64,000 nt of DNA, taken from contig JAFRMI010000031.1 of assembly GCA_017430765.1 (NCBI GenBank), forward strand, positions 27,537-91,536. The letters are read 5' to 3'. This document shows, piece by piece, positions 42,101 to 50,200 of this stretch. The DNA is from Lachnospiraceae bacterium. Its GTDB lineage: Bacteria > Bacillota_A > Clostridia > Lachnospirales > Lachnospiraceae. Position 1 is the first letter of the stretch, and each line of letters starts with the position of its first letter. Below the pieces are notes generated by a model. The model did no database searches, was not told where the DNA came from, and saw only the letters and a list, made by a program, of their open reading frames with translations. Made by a program: the position numbers and the translations under genes.

Positions 42101-42780
42101 AGGAGGGAACCGATTACACGGTCACTGAGAAGGAAAGCGCGATCGGGCACGAGTATCTCTACACGCTGAAGGCATCGCTCTTTGAGGCGGAAGGCAACTA
42201 CAGCATCGTTGTCCAGTCCAAGGACGAAGCGGGCAACACCAACACGAACAGTTCGGTCAAGGACGAGAAAGAGACGAAGGCGGTTCCGTTCGAATTCGCG
42301 GTGGACGTCACACAGCCGACCAATGTGATGACCGGTGCCGACGCGTCGAAGAAACGGTTCCAGGCATCCGAGCTTCCGGTGGAGATTGACTTCAGTGACA
42401 ATATGGCGATTTCGAAGATCGAAGTGCTCTACGGCATTGTGAAGGACGGCACCGACATCGTCGATGAGCCGGACTATCCGATCATTCTCGAAGGGGAAGA
42501 GCTGAAAAAGCATCTGGAAGAGAACGGGCCGAAGATCGAAGTCGTCTTTAAGGACCGCGGTTCCGAGACACAGTTCGTCGTTGCCAGGACGTATGACGCG
42601 GCGGGCAACCAAAGTAATGAGTATCGCTGGGAAGCGGTCGTATCCGCGAGCAGAATGGCCCTGTTCTTTGCGAACAAGCCGCTCTTCTACGGTTCGATCG
42701 GCGGCGGTATCGGCATACTGGCACTGATTCTGGCACTTCTGGCCAAGAAGAAAAAGAAAAACGGAAAAGAGGCTGCATAG
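36193..42780 (+). CDS. Giant surface protein with InlB-type and Ig-like repeats
   Basis: A 2195-residue surface protein. Signal peptide about 1-35 (ending VYA), then a Pro/Ala/Glu/Lys-rich stalk (about 38-186), several InlB B-type (Listeria-Bacteroides) repeats (about 188-560; each with F-x-G-W such as GHSFVGWG and GYTFDGWK), and a long series of Ig-like modules of about 100 residues recognisable by repeated DKTAP and D-x-AGN motifs. Two near neighbours, ITVTYDNN...KYFKANRTATV and IEITFDNN...KYYKADRTATV, show recent module relatedness. The C-terminus is a membrane helix plus a Lys-rich tail (KKKKKNGKEAA), with no LPXTG. ATG 36193 follows AAGGAGCAGG. In a secretion locus it could be an adhesin or an outward stalk. 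Confidence 0.8.
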   Translation: MKKNLTEAGKRLLAFLCVLAMLITLVPYEAYTVYAEENGKEASPKTEAESAPVVEPKVIAPEVIAPEPPKAEQPAPAPAEAQKPAETPKSTEAAKAAEAPKPTEAPKTEGAKPTEAPKDASKDGPAQPAQDAAKETAPASDAKKENAAAPSPTPAVKAEEKDKAGGDAAKNDKKTVKKEAKKAENDVDITVTFMNGSESAGTAHITDSDHATFAEITKPDPGEKEGHSFVGWGLESADTEPVANDYKFEANKTLHAIWKAISYKVTYDSQGGEAVPEASVEYGKPVSLPKITKDHAEFQGWLYEGAVVDSLSMPAKEITLTASWKNAYIVTYRKESGGDIIKTQNVTYESEGASVTVSRPADLEDPSKTGYDFAKWSYGSGDEFKFGETTISGDTDVYGTFTAKSYTVSFDANEGTGTAPNVNVTYDAPWDFEEQSKLFEREGYTFDGWKWNDTAIESKGEKWSIDTSDAITLKAQWKAIKYTVVFNGNGSTSGEMSEQELTYDEETSLTSNTFGKYGIEYKFFGWNTEENGGGKWYADKQTVKNLCKEAGEKFNLYAQWYDVGKPKITNASSTPVSMGMHSISYTFKVEDGEGGTGVDPNSIAYIISMSDLDEEALAGRTDWISVGVDNYNAADGSATFTVYAPKKGIVYVKAADKAVKPDKASIESPDDVITFVENGNVSYDKQRALVVENIAPSVSCTADSSDAKKNHTVSYSVDDAVNEGDESSGIKEIVLHLKKGGQDAISPVYLKKGDNPPKNLQEIDEIIKISGNYTFAEDTAKNLNGEYDLTVTATDYCGNSTTSDVVKLVFDNTAPVVHMEMLQIPTTKEDGLSYFREDNASLKITISEDFGKVDESFSVKAGSIEKGSADFGKADDGKSYSLTFDAAENEDGLVNITVSGLKDTAGNASSAADLTVNDRLKKGSGDSLAASFHLDKTAPKLTKVETADPGNPYTENGGTVYYYNKDVAVTFTVEEENLLELKYAYDGVNGAESKNWTEGTEVKLSAEGLYRNIRLRGCDKAGNPLATDLSGEGENGVKTSSEVFDEPSGGKRGIAAMVCDKIIDRTPPKAVITYPSGSFLYGSGDKNAGEVGAAYFNKNIGVAIAFSDTYAETASTPLDPGKLFAGRNGSASAIPASGTYSNTISADGVYDYTAYGTDRAGNPLTVVEKTPADASDMDEVNPEKTYTTEKCESAYTAKFKLIRDTVAPQFTLSFPAVNASKNETVEGTTAYYGSAKTAAFSVTETNFDKNRIGADSITDTKDQLYSNVTLSYKNPEGGANSKGSGNYSVGMGTDGVYAFAISGEDKAGNKLVQSGTEKGKSGYQATVSAGAGKWWTHYKVLDTKKPTATLTVDDFYKVVMSASGNAPNSSDYPYQKKKTAKVTIKGKDNSPINIIYDIDSKVNSNDAEYRDSKYANNRSVSNTMKGEQEFFIKNIRIMDRAGNKISLNKTSHIYLDVTPPTNQIDKPQATIKATTAVTRRSADGRDLFNKAVTLKLTVRDPNPKTKSAGLQDVFYTVKVDGKTLTNANPVHNMGNEAAKTVGGNTELTYEWTYNLTIPANAAYESNNIEVELWAKDKAGNESNKQLGGVYKFGIDTIGPQITVTYDNNSAQNGKYFKANRTATVTVIDRNVDDGKIRITTQVPVPSGYSYTAGGNVNGNSDIWKKTLSYASDGNYTLNISGTDALGNPATVKYEGTAPQDFIVDKTAPVIEITFDNNDVRNEKYYKADRTATVTIREHNFDGRATAEVTASNERDPQPDVPGMSSFSSSGDIRTATIDFTEEGKYTITVNYTDMAGNQAQTVTVGEFVIDKTAPTLEVMDKSIENKAYNGELRPRFNVDDTYYDPNQVTYKLTGRRKSDGTKISINIPQDPFGGIITLSDFLMIKDFDDIYDLTLTAVDMAGNSTSKNVKFSVNRFGSNFYYGDEASEKLSTEQYYTNSPDDYVIGEQNVNAVLSRTITVFRDSQGTELKEGTDYTVTEKESAIGHEYLYTLKASLFEAEGNYSIVVQSKDEAGNTNTNSSVKDEKETKAVPFEFAVDVTQPTNVMTGADASKKRFQASELPVEIDFSDNMAISKIEVLYGIVKDGTDIVDEPDYPIILEGEELKKHLEENGPKIEVVFKDRGSETQFVVARTYDAAGNQSNEYRWEAVVSASRMALFFANKPLFYGSIGGGIGILALILALLAKKKKKNGKEAA

Positions 42781-42795
42781 CAGCCGGATGACAAG

Positions 42796-42844
42796 GGAAA
42801 CGCTGCTCCGGTATGGGCCGGCGGCAGCGTTTCCTGTAAAAAGA
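42796..42844. other. Intergenic hairpin without T-run
   Basis: GGAAACGCTGC (42796-42806) pairs perfectly with GCAGCGTTTCC (42834-42844) between the surface protein and second kinase genes. It lacks a T tract on either strand, so it may stabilise mRNA ends rather than terminate. Confidence 0.6.
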
Positions 42845-42921
42845 GATCCTTTTTGAAACCGCTTAAGCCGGGCATCGGGATGATCCGGCCGGCATATTAA
42901 GGGAACGGGCTTACAGAAACC

Positions 42922-44832
42922 ATGCTTCAGACGGGCGAAATCATAAACGGCACATACCAGGTCATGCAGGAGATCGGGCGGGGCGGAACCGGCCAGGTGT
43001 GGCTTGCTTATCACCATCATCTGCGGAAATATGTCGTTCTGAAGCGGATTGCGGTTTCCTCCGTGAATACGGACGTTCTTCGCACGGAGACTGATATTCT
43101 GAAAAATCTGCACCACCCGTATCTGCCGCAGGTCTATGACTTCGTCGAGCGGAGCGGAGAGGTGTTTACAGTGATGGATTATATAGAGGGATATGATCTG
43201 TCCCGGTACGGTTTCGGAAGCCGGGTCTTTCCGGAGGCCCTGATCCGGCGCCTTCTCACGGAGATGGGGGAGGTCCTCACCTATCTTCATCATAACCGTC
43301 CGCGCATCATCCACAGCGACATCAAGCCGGAAAATATTATTCTGAAAAATGACGGTCATCTGTGCCTGATCGATTTTAACATCTCTCTGGATGCGGAAAA
43401 TGAGTCTGTCCGCGGCTTCAGCCGGTATTTCGCCTCCCCCGAGCAGATCACCCAGGCGGAGAACGCCTCCCGCGGGATCCGTACGGCGGACCGCCTGGAT
43501 GCCAGGACAGATGTGTACAGTACCGGCGCGACATTTTACTACCTGCTGACGGGGATCAGGCCGAACGGCGTCGACCGGGTTCAGCCGCTCATCTCTCTTC
43601 GGCCGCCCGGTTACTCGGAGGGGCTTCTGCGTGTGATTGACAGGGCGATGGCGTGGAACCGGGCTTCACGCTATGCTGACGGCAGAAAACTGCTCGCCGC
43701 GGTCAACAAACTGAAGATGGAGGATAATGAGTGGAGATCCTACGTCATGCTGCGCGCAGCCAGCTGGATCCTGAGCGCGGTCTTTGTGGCGGGAGGAGCC
43801 TTCTGCCTGCTGCACGGCCTGCGGATGAAGATCCGGGAAGGATATCTGGATCAGCTCCGGGAGATCCGGTCCGCGGTGGAGCGCGGCGACGATGAGGACG
43901 CGGAGGACCGGATGGATGCATTTTTGAACAACCGGGATTATGACGCAATCCGAAAAGCCAATCCGCAGGACGCCTATTATATCTATGACGCAATCGGGTC
44001 CATCTGCTTCAGGCGGGATGCTTACGGGGAGGCGGAAGATGCCTACCGGGAAGCTCTCCGGATCATTCAGGGAGCGGAAATTGACGCATTTCCGCAAAAG
44101 ACGGAGGATCTCACGAATACCTATCTGAACCTCATTGTATCCGCCGCAAAGAACCGGGATGTGACGGAAGCCGCCAGATTCCTCGCGGAGGCGGAGCGCG
44201 AGGGGGCCGGAAGCCGCAGCCTCCTGCTGGCAAAAGCGGAACTTTCTTACGCGGAACAGGATTATGACGGCTGCATCGGCACCCTCACGGAGTATCTGGA
44301 AGAACCGCTTACGGACACACAGGAGGCGGACGCGTGCCTTCTGGGATACCACGCCGCGTCGGCTAAGGGGGACAAACGCTCAGCTGTTTCCTACCTTACC
44401 CGGATGGAGCAGCGGTCTTCCGGCGCATATTACAGGAGACAGGCAGCGGCGTCGCTCTATGCCTTCTCCGGCGACACATCCTTTGACGAGACGGAAAGAA
44501 CGGCGTTCAAGGAGCAGGCGGTCGGTATATACAGGGACCTCTATACAAGGAGCGGATCGGAAATGATCGACGCGGTCAATTACGCCATGGTCCTTGAGAT
44601 GGACGGGGACGGAAGAGGGTGCTATGACATCGTCAATCCGCTGATCATGCAGGGAGAGACGGACTACAGGCTGTATATGCTGCGCGCATTTGCCTGCGAG
44701 GATCTGAAAGACACGGCGAGGGCGAAGGAAGACGCCGGGAAAGCCCTTGAACTCTATGAGGAGCAGAGCTCCTCATATGGGGAAGAAGACAGGGATGCAT
44801 TTTCGAGACTGCGCTCTATCATGAGAGAATAA
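42922..44832 (+). CDS. Membrane Ser/Thr kinase-like protein with TPR-like outer domain, DFN motif
   Basis: A 636-residue kinase. Kinase domain about 11-265: GRGGTGQV loop (19-26), Lys41, HSD (131-133) with IKPEN, DFN (151-153) in place of DFG, SPEQ (172-175) in place of APE. The metal-binding Asp is kept, so activity is possible but not certain. One membrane helix (about 277-299) is followed by a TPR-rich region (about 310-636). The layout is kinase inside, helix, repeat domain outside, as in the first kinase. It lies ahead of a 44-residue membrane protein, a TPR protein, an FHA protein and essC. The ribosome site before ATG 42922 is weak. Confidence 0.85.
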   Translation: MLQTGEIINGTYQVMQEIGRGGTGQVWLAYHHHLRKYVVLKRIAVSSVNTDVLRTETDILKNLHHPYLPQVYDFVERSGEVFTVMDYIEGYDLSRYGFGSRVFPEALIRRLLTEMGEVLTYLHHNRPRIIHSDIKPENIILKNDGHLCLIDFNISLDAENESVRGFSRYFASPEQITQAENASRGIRTADRLDARTDVYSTGATFYYLLTGIRPNGVDRVQPLISLRPPGYSEGLLRVIDRAMAWNRASRYADGRKLLAAVNKLKMEDNEWRSYVMLRAASWILSAVFVAGGAFCLLHGLRMKIREGYLDQLREIRSAVERGDDEDAEDRMDAFLNNRDYDAIRKANPQDAYYIYDAIGSICFRRDAYGEAEDAYREALRIIQGAEIDAFPQKTEDLTNTYLNLIVSAAKNRDVTEAARFLAEAEREGAGSRSLLLAKAELSYAEQDYDGCIGTLTEYLEEPLTDTQEADACLLGYHAASAKGDKRSAVSYLTRMEQRSSGAYYRRQAAASLYAFSGDTSFDETERTAFKEQAVGIYRDLYTRSGSEMIDAVNYAMVLEMDGDGRGCYDIVNPLIMQGETDYRLYMLRAFACEDLKDTARAKEDAGKALELYEEQSSSYGEEDRDAFSRLRSIMRE

Positions 44833-44846
44833 TGGGGGGACGGAAG

Positions 44847-44981
44847 ATGGATTCACAAAGCTGGATGATAACCGGATGGGTGCTGCTTGGGAGCGGTGTG
44901 GCGCTTTTTGCCCTGACACAGGTTCTTCTCGCGTGGAAAAAGAGAGAGATGGAACTGCGTGACCAGCCCCCTGTCTCTTAG
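44847..44981 (+). CDS. 44-residue single-span membrane protein
   Basis: A small gene 14 bp after the kinase, preceded by GGGGGGACGG. The product starts MDSQSWMITGW, has one membrane helix (about 7-29), then a basic KKREMELR tail. Position, ribosome site and the membrane segment argue that it is real. It resembles the small protein at 30160 in plan but not clearly in sequence. It could be an accessory subunit of the secretion membrane complex; no family recognised. Confidence 0.6.
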   Translation: MDSQSWMITGWVLLGSGVALFALTQVLLAWKKREMELRDQPPVS

Positions 44982-45065
44982 CTGCAGAGATGTTTGTGGG
45001 ACCCGGGAGAACTGCAGCCTGAAAAAGTCGCGGCTCCTTTTTCGAAGCCGCATGTGCGGCCGCAG

Positions 45066-45115
45066 CTTATGAGCCGGGAGCGAAGCGGATGGTGAAGGAC
45101 CGTTTTATCAACGCG
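45066..45115 (+). repeat. Dispersed intergenic hairpin repeat, copy 2
   Basis: Ungapped alignment of 45066-45115 with 53585-53634 gives 35 identical bases of 50 by hand count; the core CTTATGAG...GGAGCG..GCGG...CCG.TTTAT is shared. It ends 11 bp before the TPR protein gene. An upstream GCGGCT/AGCCGC hairpin lies at about 45030-45051. Confidence 0.5.
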
Positions 45116-45126
45116 GGAGGATTTGA

Positions 45127-46683
45127 ATGATGGATATGAGAAGGAAACTGTTATTGGGGGCAGCAGCCGTTCTGTCGGCAGTGATCGTGTTCTGTGTTGT
45201 ATTTTATGTATTGACCGGTTCCAATGAGAAGCTCTATACGAAGCGGGTATCCGAGGCGAAAGAGTACTTCCTCGACGGTAATTATGAAGAATCCGTTCTC
45301 GCGTACAAGGAGGCCATCCGGATCATTCCCGAGAAGGCGGCAGCATACTCGGGCCTGGCCCAGGTCTATGACAAACAGGGGTATAAGAATCTTGCCATTC
45401 TTCAGATCCAGGAGGGAATTACGGCGACAAACGGAGATCCCGGGCTCAAGCAGATGCTTGTTACCTATGAGAGCATCCTGAACGGTCCGGTTTCGGTGCA
45501 GGATGAAGGTGTCAAAGTCATGACCCAGTCGGAGGAACCGGAGCTTCTGACCCAGCTTTTGAATTATTATTCGGTCAGTACGTATGCCGACTATCTTAAA
45601 ACTCACGAAGTCATTGAGAAAAAAATCGGGGAGGACGGCAGCATTGTGCTCCGCCACACGGGATTCGACGCGGAATTCCGCTATTATAATACGCCGTATC
45701 AGCCGCAGGCTGTTGTGAACGGCAGCATCAGCCCGAACGGCGCGCCCTCCGAAATTGTTGTGAGCAAAGCTCTCCGGCTCTTCAACGCGAGTGAGCCGCT
45801 CACATATGAGGAGCTGACCCGGATGGATGTGCAGGATCCGGTCATGACGGCCAACCTGATCACGTTTACGTACGCAGGGTCGGAGATCGCAATTGAGTGC
45901 AACGAGGAAGGCATGATCGATGAGGACTCGCAGGCGGTGATCCGCCCGGCTGTCTCTCTCGGACAGGAGCAGAAGGACCGCACGCACGTGACGGGGACTG
46001 TCATCAACGCGCAGAACAAGAACGGCATCGGCGATGTGACCCTGACGTTTTATCGGGGGGATACACAGGAGTCGAATGTTGCCGGGACAGCTGTAACCGC
46101 AGAGGACGGATCCTATGAGATCTATCTGGCGCCCGCGGACTATACGGTCATACTGGTCTGTGAAGGTTTTGCGGACCTTGAGCAGAATCTGTATGTGGGC
46201 GGATATGCGGATGAACTGTCGCAGGATTTCATCATGTCCGCAAACGCGGATTCCGGGGAGATCCGCCTTGTGATGACGTGGGGATCCTATCCGATCGACC
46301 TCGATTCCTACCTGATCGGAACGGCTTCCACGGGAGAGGACGTCTTCATCAATTTCCAGAATCCGGTTGCGGAGGCGGACGGAAAAACGGCGGCGGAACT
46401 GGATCTCGATGATACGGACGGATTTGGTCCTGAGACAATCACGATTTACGACACGAAGGGAACCTACGATTACGCGATCTTTGATTTCATGAATACCGGA
46501 GAAATCGGTGTCGCAGAGGCTTCCGTTACCGTGTATTATCCGGACGGCAGTTCAGACGTCATCAATATGAGTTATGATGACGGACAGTACAATACATGGA
46601 ATGTCCTGCACATCGAGGACGGAAAAGTGACAATTGTGGATACGCTTGAACTGAACAATGCTTCGGCCAGCAATAAGTCCTGA
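45127..46683 (+). CDS. Membrane-anchored TPR and carboxypeptidase-regulatory-like protein
   Basis: A 518-residue protein: N-terminal membrane anchor (about 7-29), TPR pair (about 34-105; AKEYFLDGNYEESVLAYKEAIRI is a clear unit), a middle region (about 130-280) without known family, a carboxypeptidase regulatory-like beta domain (about 285-370; VTGTVINAQNKNGIGDVTLTFYRG then an EDGSYEIYLAPADYTV strand pair), and a C-terminal beta-rich part (about 375-510). Most of it should face outside. GGGAGGATTTGA precedes tandem ATGs at 45127 and 45130. It precedes the FHA protein and essC by short gaps, so it is probably part of the machine or its assembly. Confidence 0.75.
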   Translation: MMDMRRKLLLGAAAVLSAVIVFCVVFYVLTGSNEKLYTKRVSEAKEYFLDGNYEESVLAYKEAIRIIPEKAAAYSGLAQVYDKQGYKNLAILQIQEGITATNGDPGLKQMLVTYESILNGPVSVQDEGVKVMTQSEEPELLTQLLNYYSVSTYADYLKTHEVIEKKIGEDGSIVLRHTGFDAEFRYYNTPYQPQAVVNGSISPNGAPSEIVVSKALRLFNASEPLTYEELTRMDVQDPVMTANLITFTYAGSEIAIECNEEGMIDEDSQAVIRPAVSLGQEQKDRTHVTGTVINAQNKNGIGDVTLTFYRGDTQESNVAGTAVTAEDGSYEIYLAPADYTVILVCEGFADLEQNLYVGGYADELSQDFIMSANADSGEIRLVMTWGSYPIDLDSYLIGTASTGEDVFINFQNPVAEADGKTAAELDLDDTDGFGPETITIYDTKGTYDYAIFDFMNTGEIGVAEASVTVYYPDGSSDVINMSYDDGQYNTWNVLHIEDGKVTIVDTLELNNASASNKS

Positions 46684-46697
46684 AGAGGTGTCATTTA

Positions 46698-47204
46698 ATG
46701 CTGACAGTCATACTTGTGATCACAGCCATACTGTTCAGTTCCCTCTTTATGATTCTTGAGGGAAAAAAGGCGCAGAAACACAGATTGCGGCAGGACCGCG
46801 CCGCCGCCCTCCTTCTTCGGGAACAGCTTCTTACAAGAGCGATCAAAGGAGAGGACGGAGGGGGCCGGTACTTTCCTGTCCTGTTCCTGTCTTTTGAGAT
46901 GGACGGATCGCAGGAGTTTGCCTTCCCCGCGGAGCAGGGCGTCCGGATCGGAAGAGACCCCGGAGAAAATGAGATCAGTATCCGCCACCCGTATGTCTCG
47001 GGAAGACACTGCTGTGTATACATGGCGGACGGGCGGATCTGCCTTGCCGATCTCGGATCCGGCAACGGGACGTTCGTCCGTCGCGGGATAAGAAAAACAC
47101 GAATCCGTCAGATAACGGACTTAAGAGACGGGGAATCTTTCTTCGTCGGGAATATCCGTTTCCGCGTACGCGCAAAAGTATATGACGCGGCTTATCTTAC
47201 CTGA
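46698..47204 (+). CDS. Membrane-anchored FHA-domain protein
   Basis: A 168-residue protein with an N-terminal membrane helix (about 2-20) and a cytoplasmic FHA domain (about 60-160). Phosphothreonine-binding residues are present: IGRD (84-87), SGRH (101-104), GNGTF (122-126). It should bind phosphothreonine made by the locus kinases. It starts 14 bp after the TPR gene and ends 18 bp before essC, so it is within the essC operon and likely contacts EssC or its partners. Confidence 0.88.
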   Translation: MLTVILVITAILFSSLFMILEGKKAQKHRLRQDRAAALLLREQLLTRAIKGEDGGGRYFPVLFLSFEMDGSQEFAFPAEQGVRIGRDPGENEISIRHPYVSGRHCCVYMADGRICLADLGSGNGTFVRRGIRKTRIRQITDLRDGESFFVGNIRFRVRAKVYDAAYLT

Positions 47205-47222
47205 ACGGTACGGAGAAATAAT

Positions 47223-50200
47223 ATGATTCTGATGATCTACAACGAGGAGGTTCTCCATGAGATCCTCCTTCCCAATGTCTATGATACGGATTATCCGGTC
47301 CTTCTTTCCGGCGGCACCTACGCGCTGCGGCGGGATCTGACGCTCCGCCTCGAGCGGACGGAAGAGGGGTGGTTTCTCCATGCGGCGGAGGATGAATATG
47401 AGATCCACGCAGCGCACCGGGTCGTACAGACACATCGCTTCGCGGATGAAGATCTGATCAGGATCGTGACGCCGTTCAAGGAGAAACTCTATATATTGTC
47501 ATCCTTCGATGAGACGCGGTTTCTTTCGACCGGGAAGTATGACCTCACAGGTCTTGCTGAGATCAGCATCGGGCGAAATGTCTCCTCCGTGATTTCCTAC
47601 CGCTTTCTCGGTCTTGTATCCCAGTCGCATGCAGTACTTTCCAGGCGCGGAAATGCCTGGTATATCACCGATTTCAGCAAGAACGGTGTCTTTCTTGACG
47701 GGAAAAGAATGCGGGGAGAGAGGCGGCTTTCTTTCGGAGACCGGATTGACCTGTTCGGCCTTATGCTTATGTATATGGGGCAGTATCTGCTTGTCGGCGT
47801 ACACTGCGGCGAGATCCATATTGATGAATCCCGGCTGATTCCGGCGGATATTCCGGTGATTGACCGCTCACGCCTTCTTGAGCAGCCTCCGAAAGAGGAG
47901 GAATATTTTAACCGCTCTCCCAGGAACCTGCCGGTTCTTTACAGCCAGCCGGTGGAGATTGAAGGACCGCCCGCTCCCCAGGTCGAGAAGAAGAAACCTG
48001 TTTATATGGTAATCGGCCCCGCCTTTACCATGGCCATTCCCATGTTTCTTGGCTGCCTCATGATGGTGATCGCTTCGCGGATGCGGGGAAGCACGTCCGG
48101 CGTATTCATGTATACGGGTCTGGTGACGGCACTTGGCGCCGCCGCCGTCGGAACGGTCTGGGCCGTGCTCAATATGAATTACAATCAGGAGGAGAGCCGC
48201 CGGAATGAGGAGGCCCGTTTCAATGCCTACAGCAACTATCTGATTGAAGCCGCGTACCGGCTCCGTGCGGAATACCAGCATAATGTGCAGGCGATGCACG
48301 CCATATACCCTTCGGCAGAGACCTGCGCGTCGTACACGCGGTACACGCCGGAACTATGGAACCGCAATCCGTCCCACGCGGATTTCCTCTACGAGCGCGT
48401 CGGGGTGGGGGACGCGCCGTTCCAGGTGGAAATCAGAATTCCTGAGGAGCGCTTTACGCTTGTCAGTGACACGCTGCAGAACCGTCCGCGGGAGATCCGC
48501 GATGAATACCAGACACTGCACGGGGTTCCGTGCGGGATCAGTCTTATGGAAAACCGGCTCATAGGCCTCGTCGGAGGACCCGGCAGGTACGGCGCAATCG
48601 AAATGATGCACGTCCTGACCGCGGGCATCACCGCCTCCCACAGCTACACCGATGTCAAGCTGGTCTATATATACAGCGATGAGAATCCGGATACGCTTTC
48701 GGAATGGGAGTGTATGCGGAACTTTCCGCATGTCTGGTCGGAGGATCACAGTTTCCGGTATATGGCGGCGAACGAGACAGAGATCCGTGATGTCTTCTTT
48801 GAACTGGGCAACATCCTTCGCGTGCGTATGGAAAATGCATCCGTTCCCGGTTCCCGCGGAGGTGCGGCCCCTCATCCGCACTATGTGATCTTTGTCCACG
48901 ATCCGCAGGTACTCGAAAATGAGATGCTCACAAGATACCTCTACGACGGAAGGCCGGAGCTTGGCGTGACAACGCTTCTTCTGGTGGAAACCGTAGACCA
49001 GCTCCCGAATGAGTGCGAGACGGTCATCGAGACGGACAGCCTGGGACAGCGCATTTTTAATCTCATGGAAGTGGACCGGGGGCGCTGGCAGAACTTTGTG
49101 CCGGATCACGTGAGCGCGGACGCGCTGCTTGCCATGGGAAGCCGTCTGGCCAATATCCATGTAAAAGAAGTGGAGACCGTAAGCGGCATCCCGCAGTCCC
49201 TCAGTTTTCTGGAAATGTATCACGCCCGCACGCCGGCCGGCCTCGCTTCTCCCGAGAGATGGAGGAAGAACCGGAATTATAACAGCATGAAGGTGCCGGT
49301 GGGGAAAAAAGCCGGGGATACCGAGTGCTGGCTCGATATCCACGAGAAATACCACGGCCCCCACGGCCTCGTCGCCGGTACGACCGGTTCGGGCAAGTCC
49401 GAGACCCTTCAGACATTTATCCTCTCTCTGGCGGTCAACTTCAGCCCGGAGGACGTGAGCTTTTTTATCATCGACTTTAAGGGAGGCGGTATGGCGAATC
49501 TCTTCTCCCGCCTTCCGCATCTGTCCGGGCAGATCAGCAATCTGTCGGGCAATCAGGTCCGCCGCGCCATGATCAGCATCAAGAGTGAAAACACGCGCCG
49601 GCAGAGGCTTTTCGCGCAGTACGGCGTCAACAATATCAATCTTTATACAAGACTTTATAAGAATCATGAGGCCAGAATCCCCATTCCGCACCTCATCATT
49701 GTGATCGACGAGTTCGCTGAGCTGAAAAGGGAAGAACCCGAATTCATGTCGGAGCTGATCAGTGTGGCGCAGGTCGGGCGAAGCCTGGGGGTGCATCTCA
49801 TCCTTGCGACACAGAAGCCGGCGGGAACGGTCGACGACAATATCTGGTCAAATTCCAGATTTCGCCTGTGCCTGCGGGTACAGGACCGGCAGGACTCGCT
49901 CGACATGCTGCACAGACCTGACGCGGCATTCCTGACGCAGGCCGGGCGGTGCTATCTGCAGGTGGGGAATGACGAGCTCTTTGAGCTCTTCCAGTCCGCT
50001 TACAGCGGCGCTGTATACCGCGAGGACGTGTCCTCTTCCAGCAGCACATCCATGGTGGGCCGCACCGGGAAGGCGGATATGATCGGCCGCCACTTACAGG
50101 ATACGATGACCGGTGAACCGGGGCCGCTGCATCAGATGACGGAACTGGACGCGGTGATTGAGTATCTCCGGGAGGTCTCTGCGGCCTGCGGCTGCGGAAA

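Noticed and set aside
39559..43359. 1266-residue open frame on the minus strand over the surface protein and kinase genes
   Set aside because: Shadow of repetitive coding DNA on the + strand; no signal, motif or ribosome site.
45127..46683. EssA or EssB homologue
   Set aside because: It has TPR and carboxypeptidase-regulatory-like parts, not the EssB pseudokinase-helix plan or the short EssA plan.
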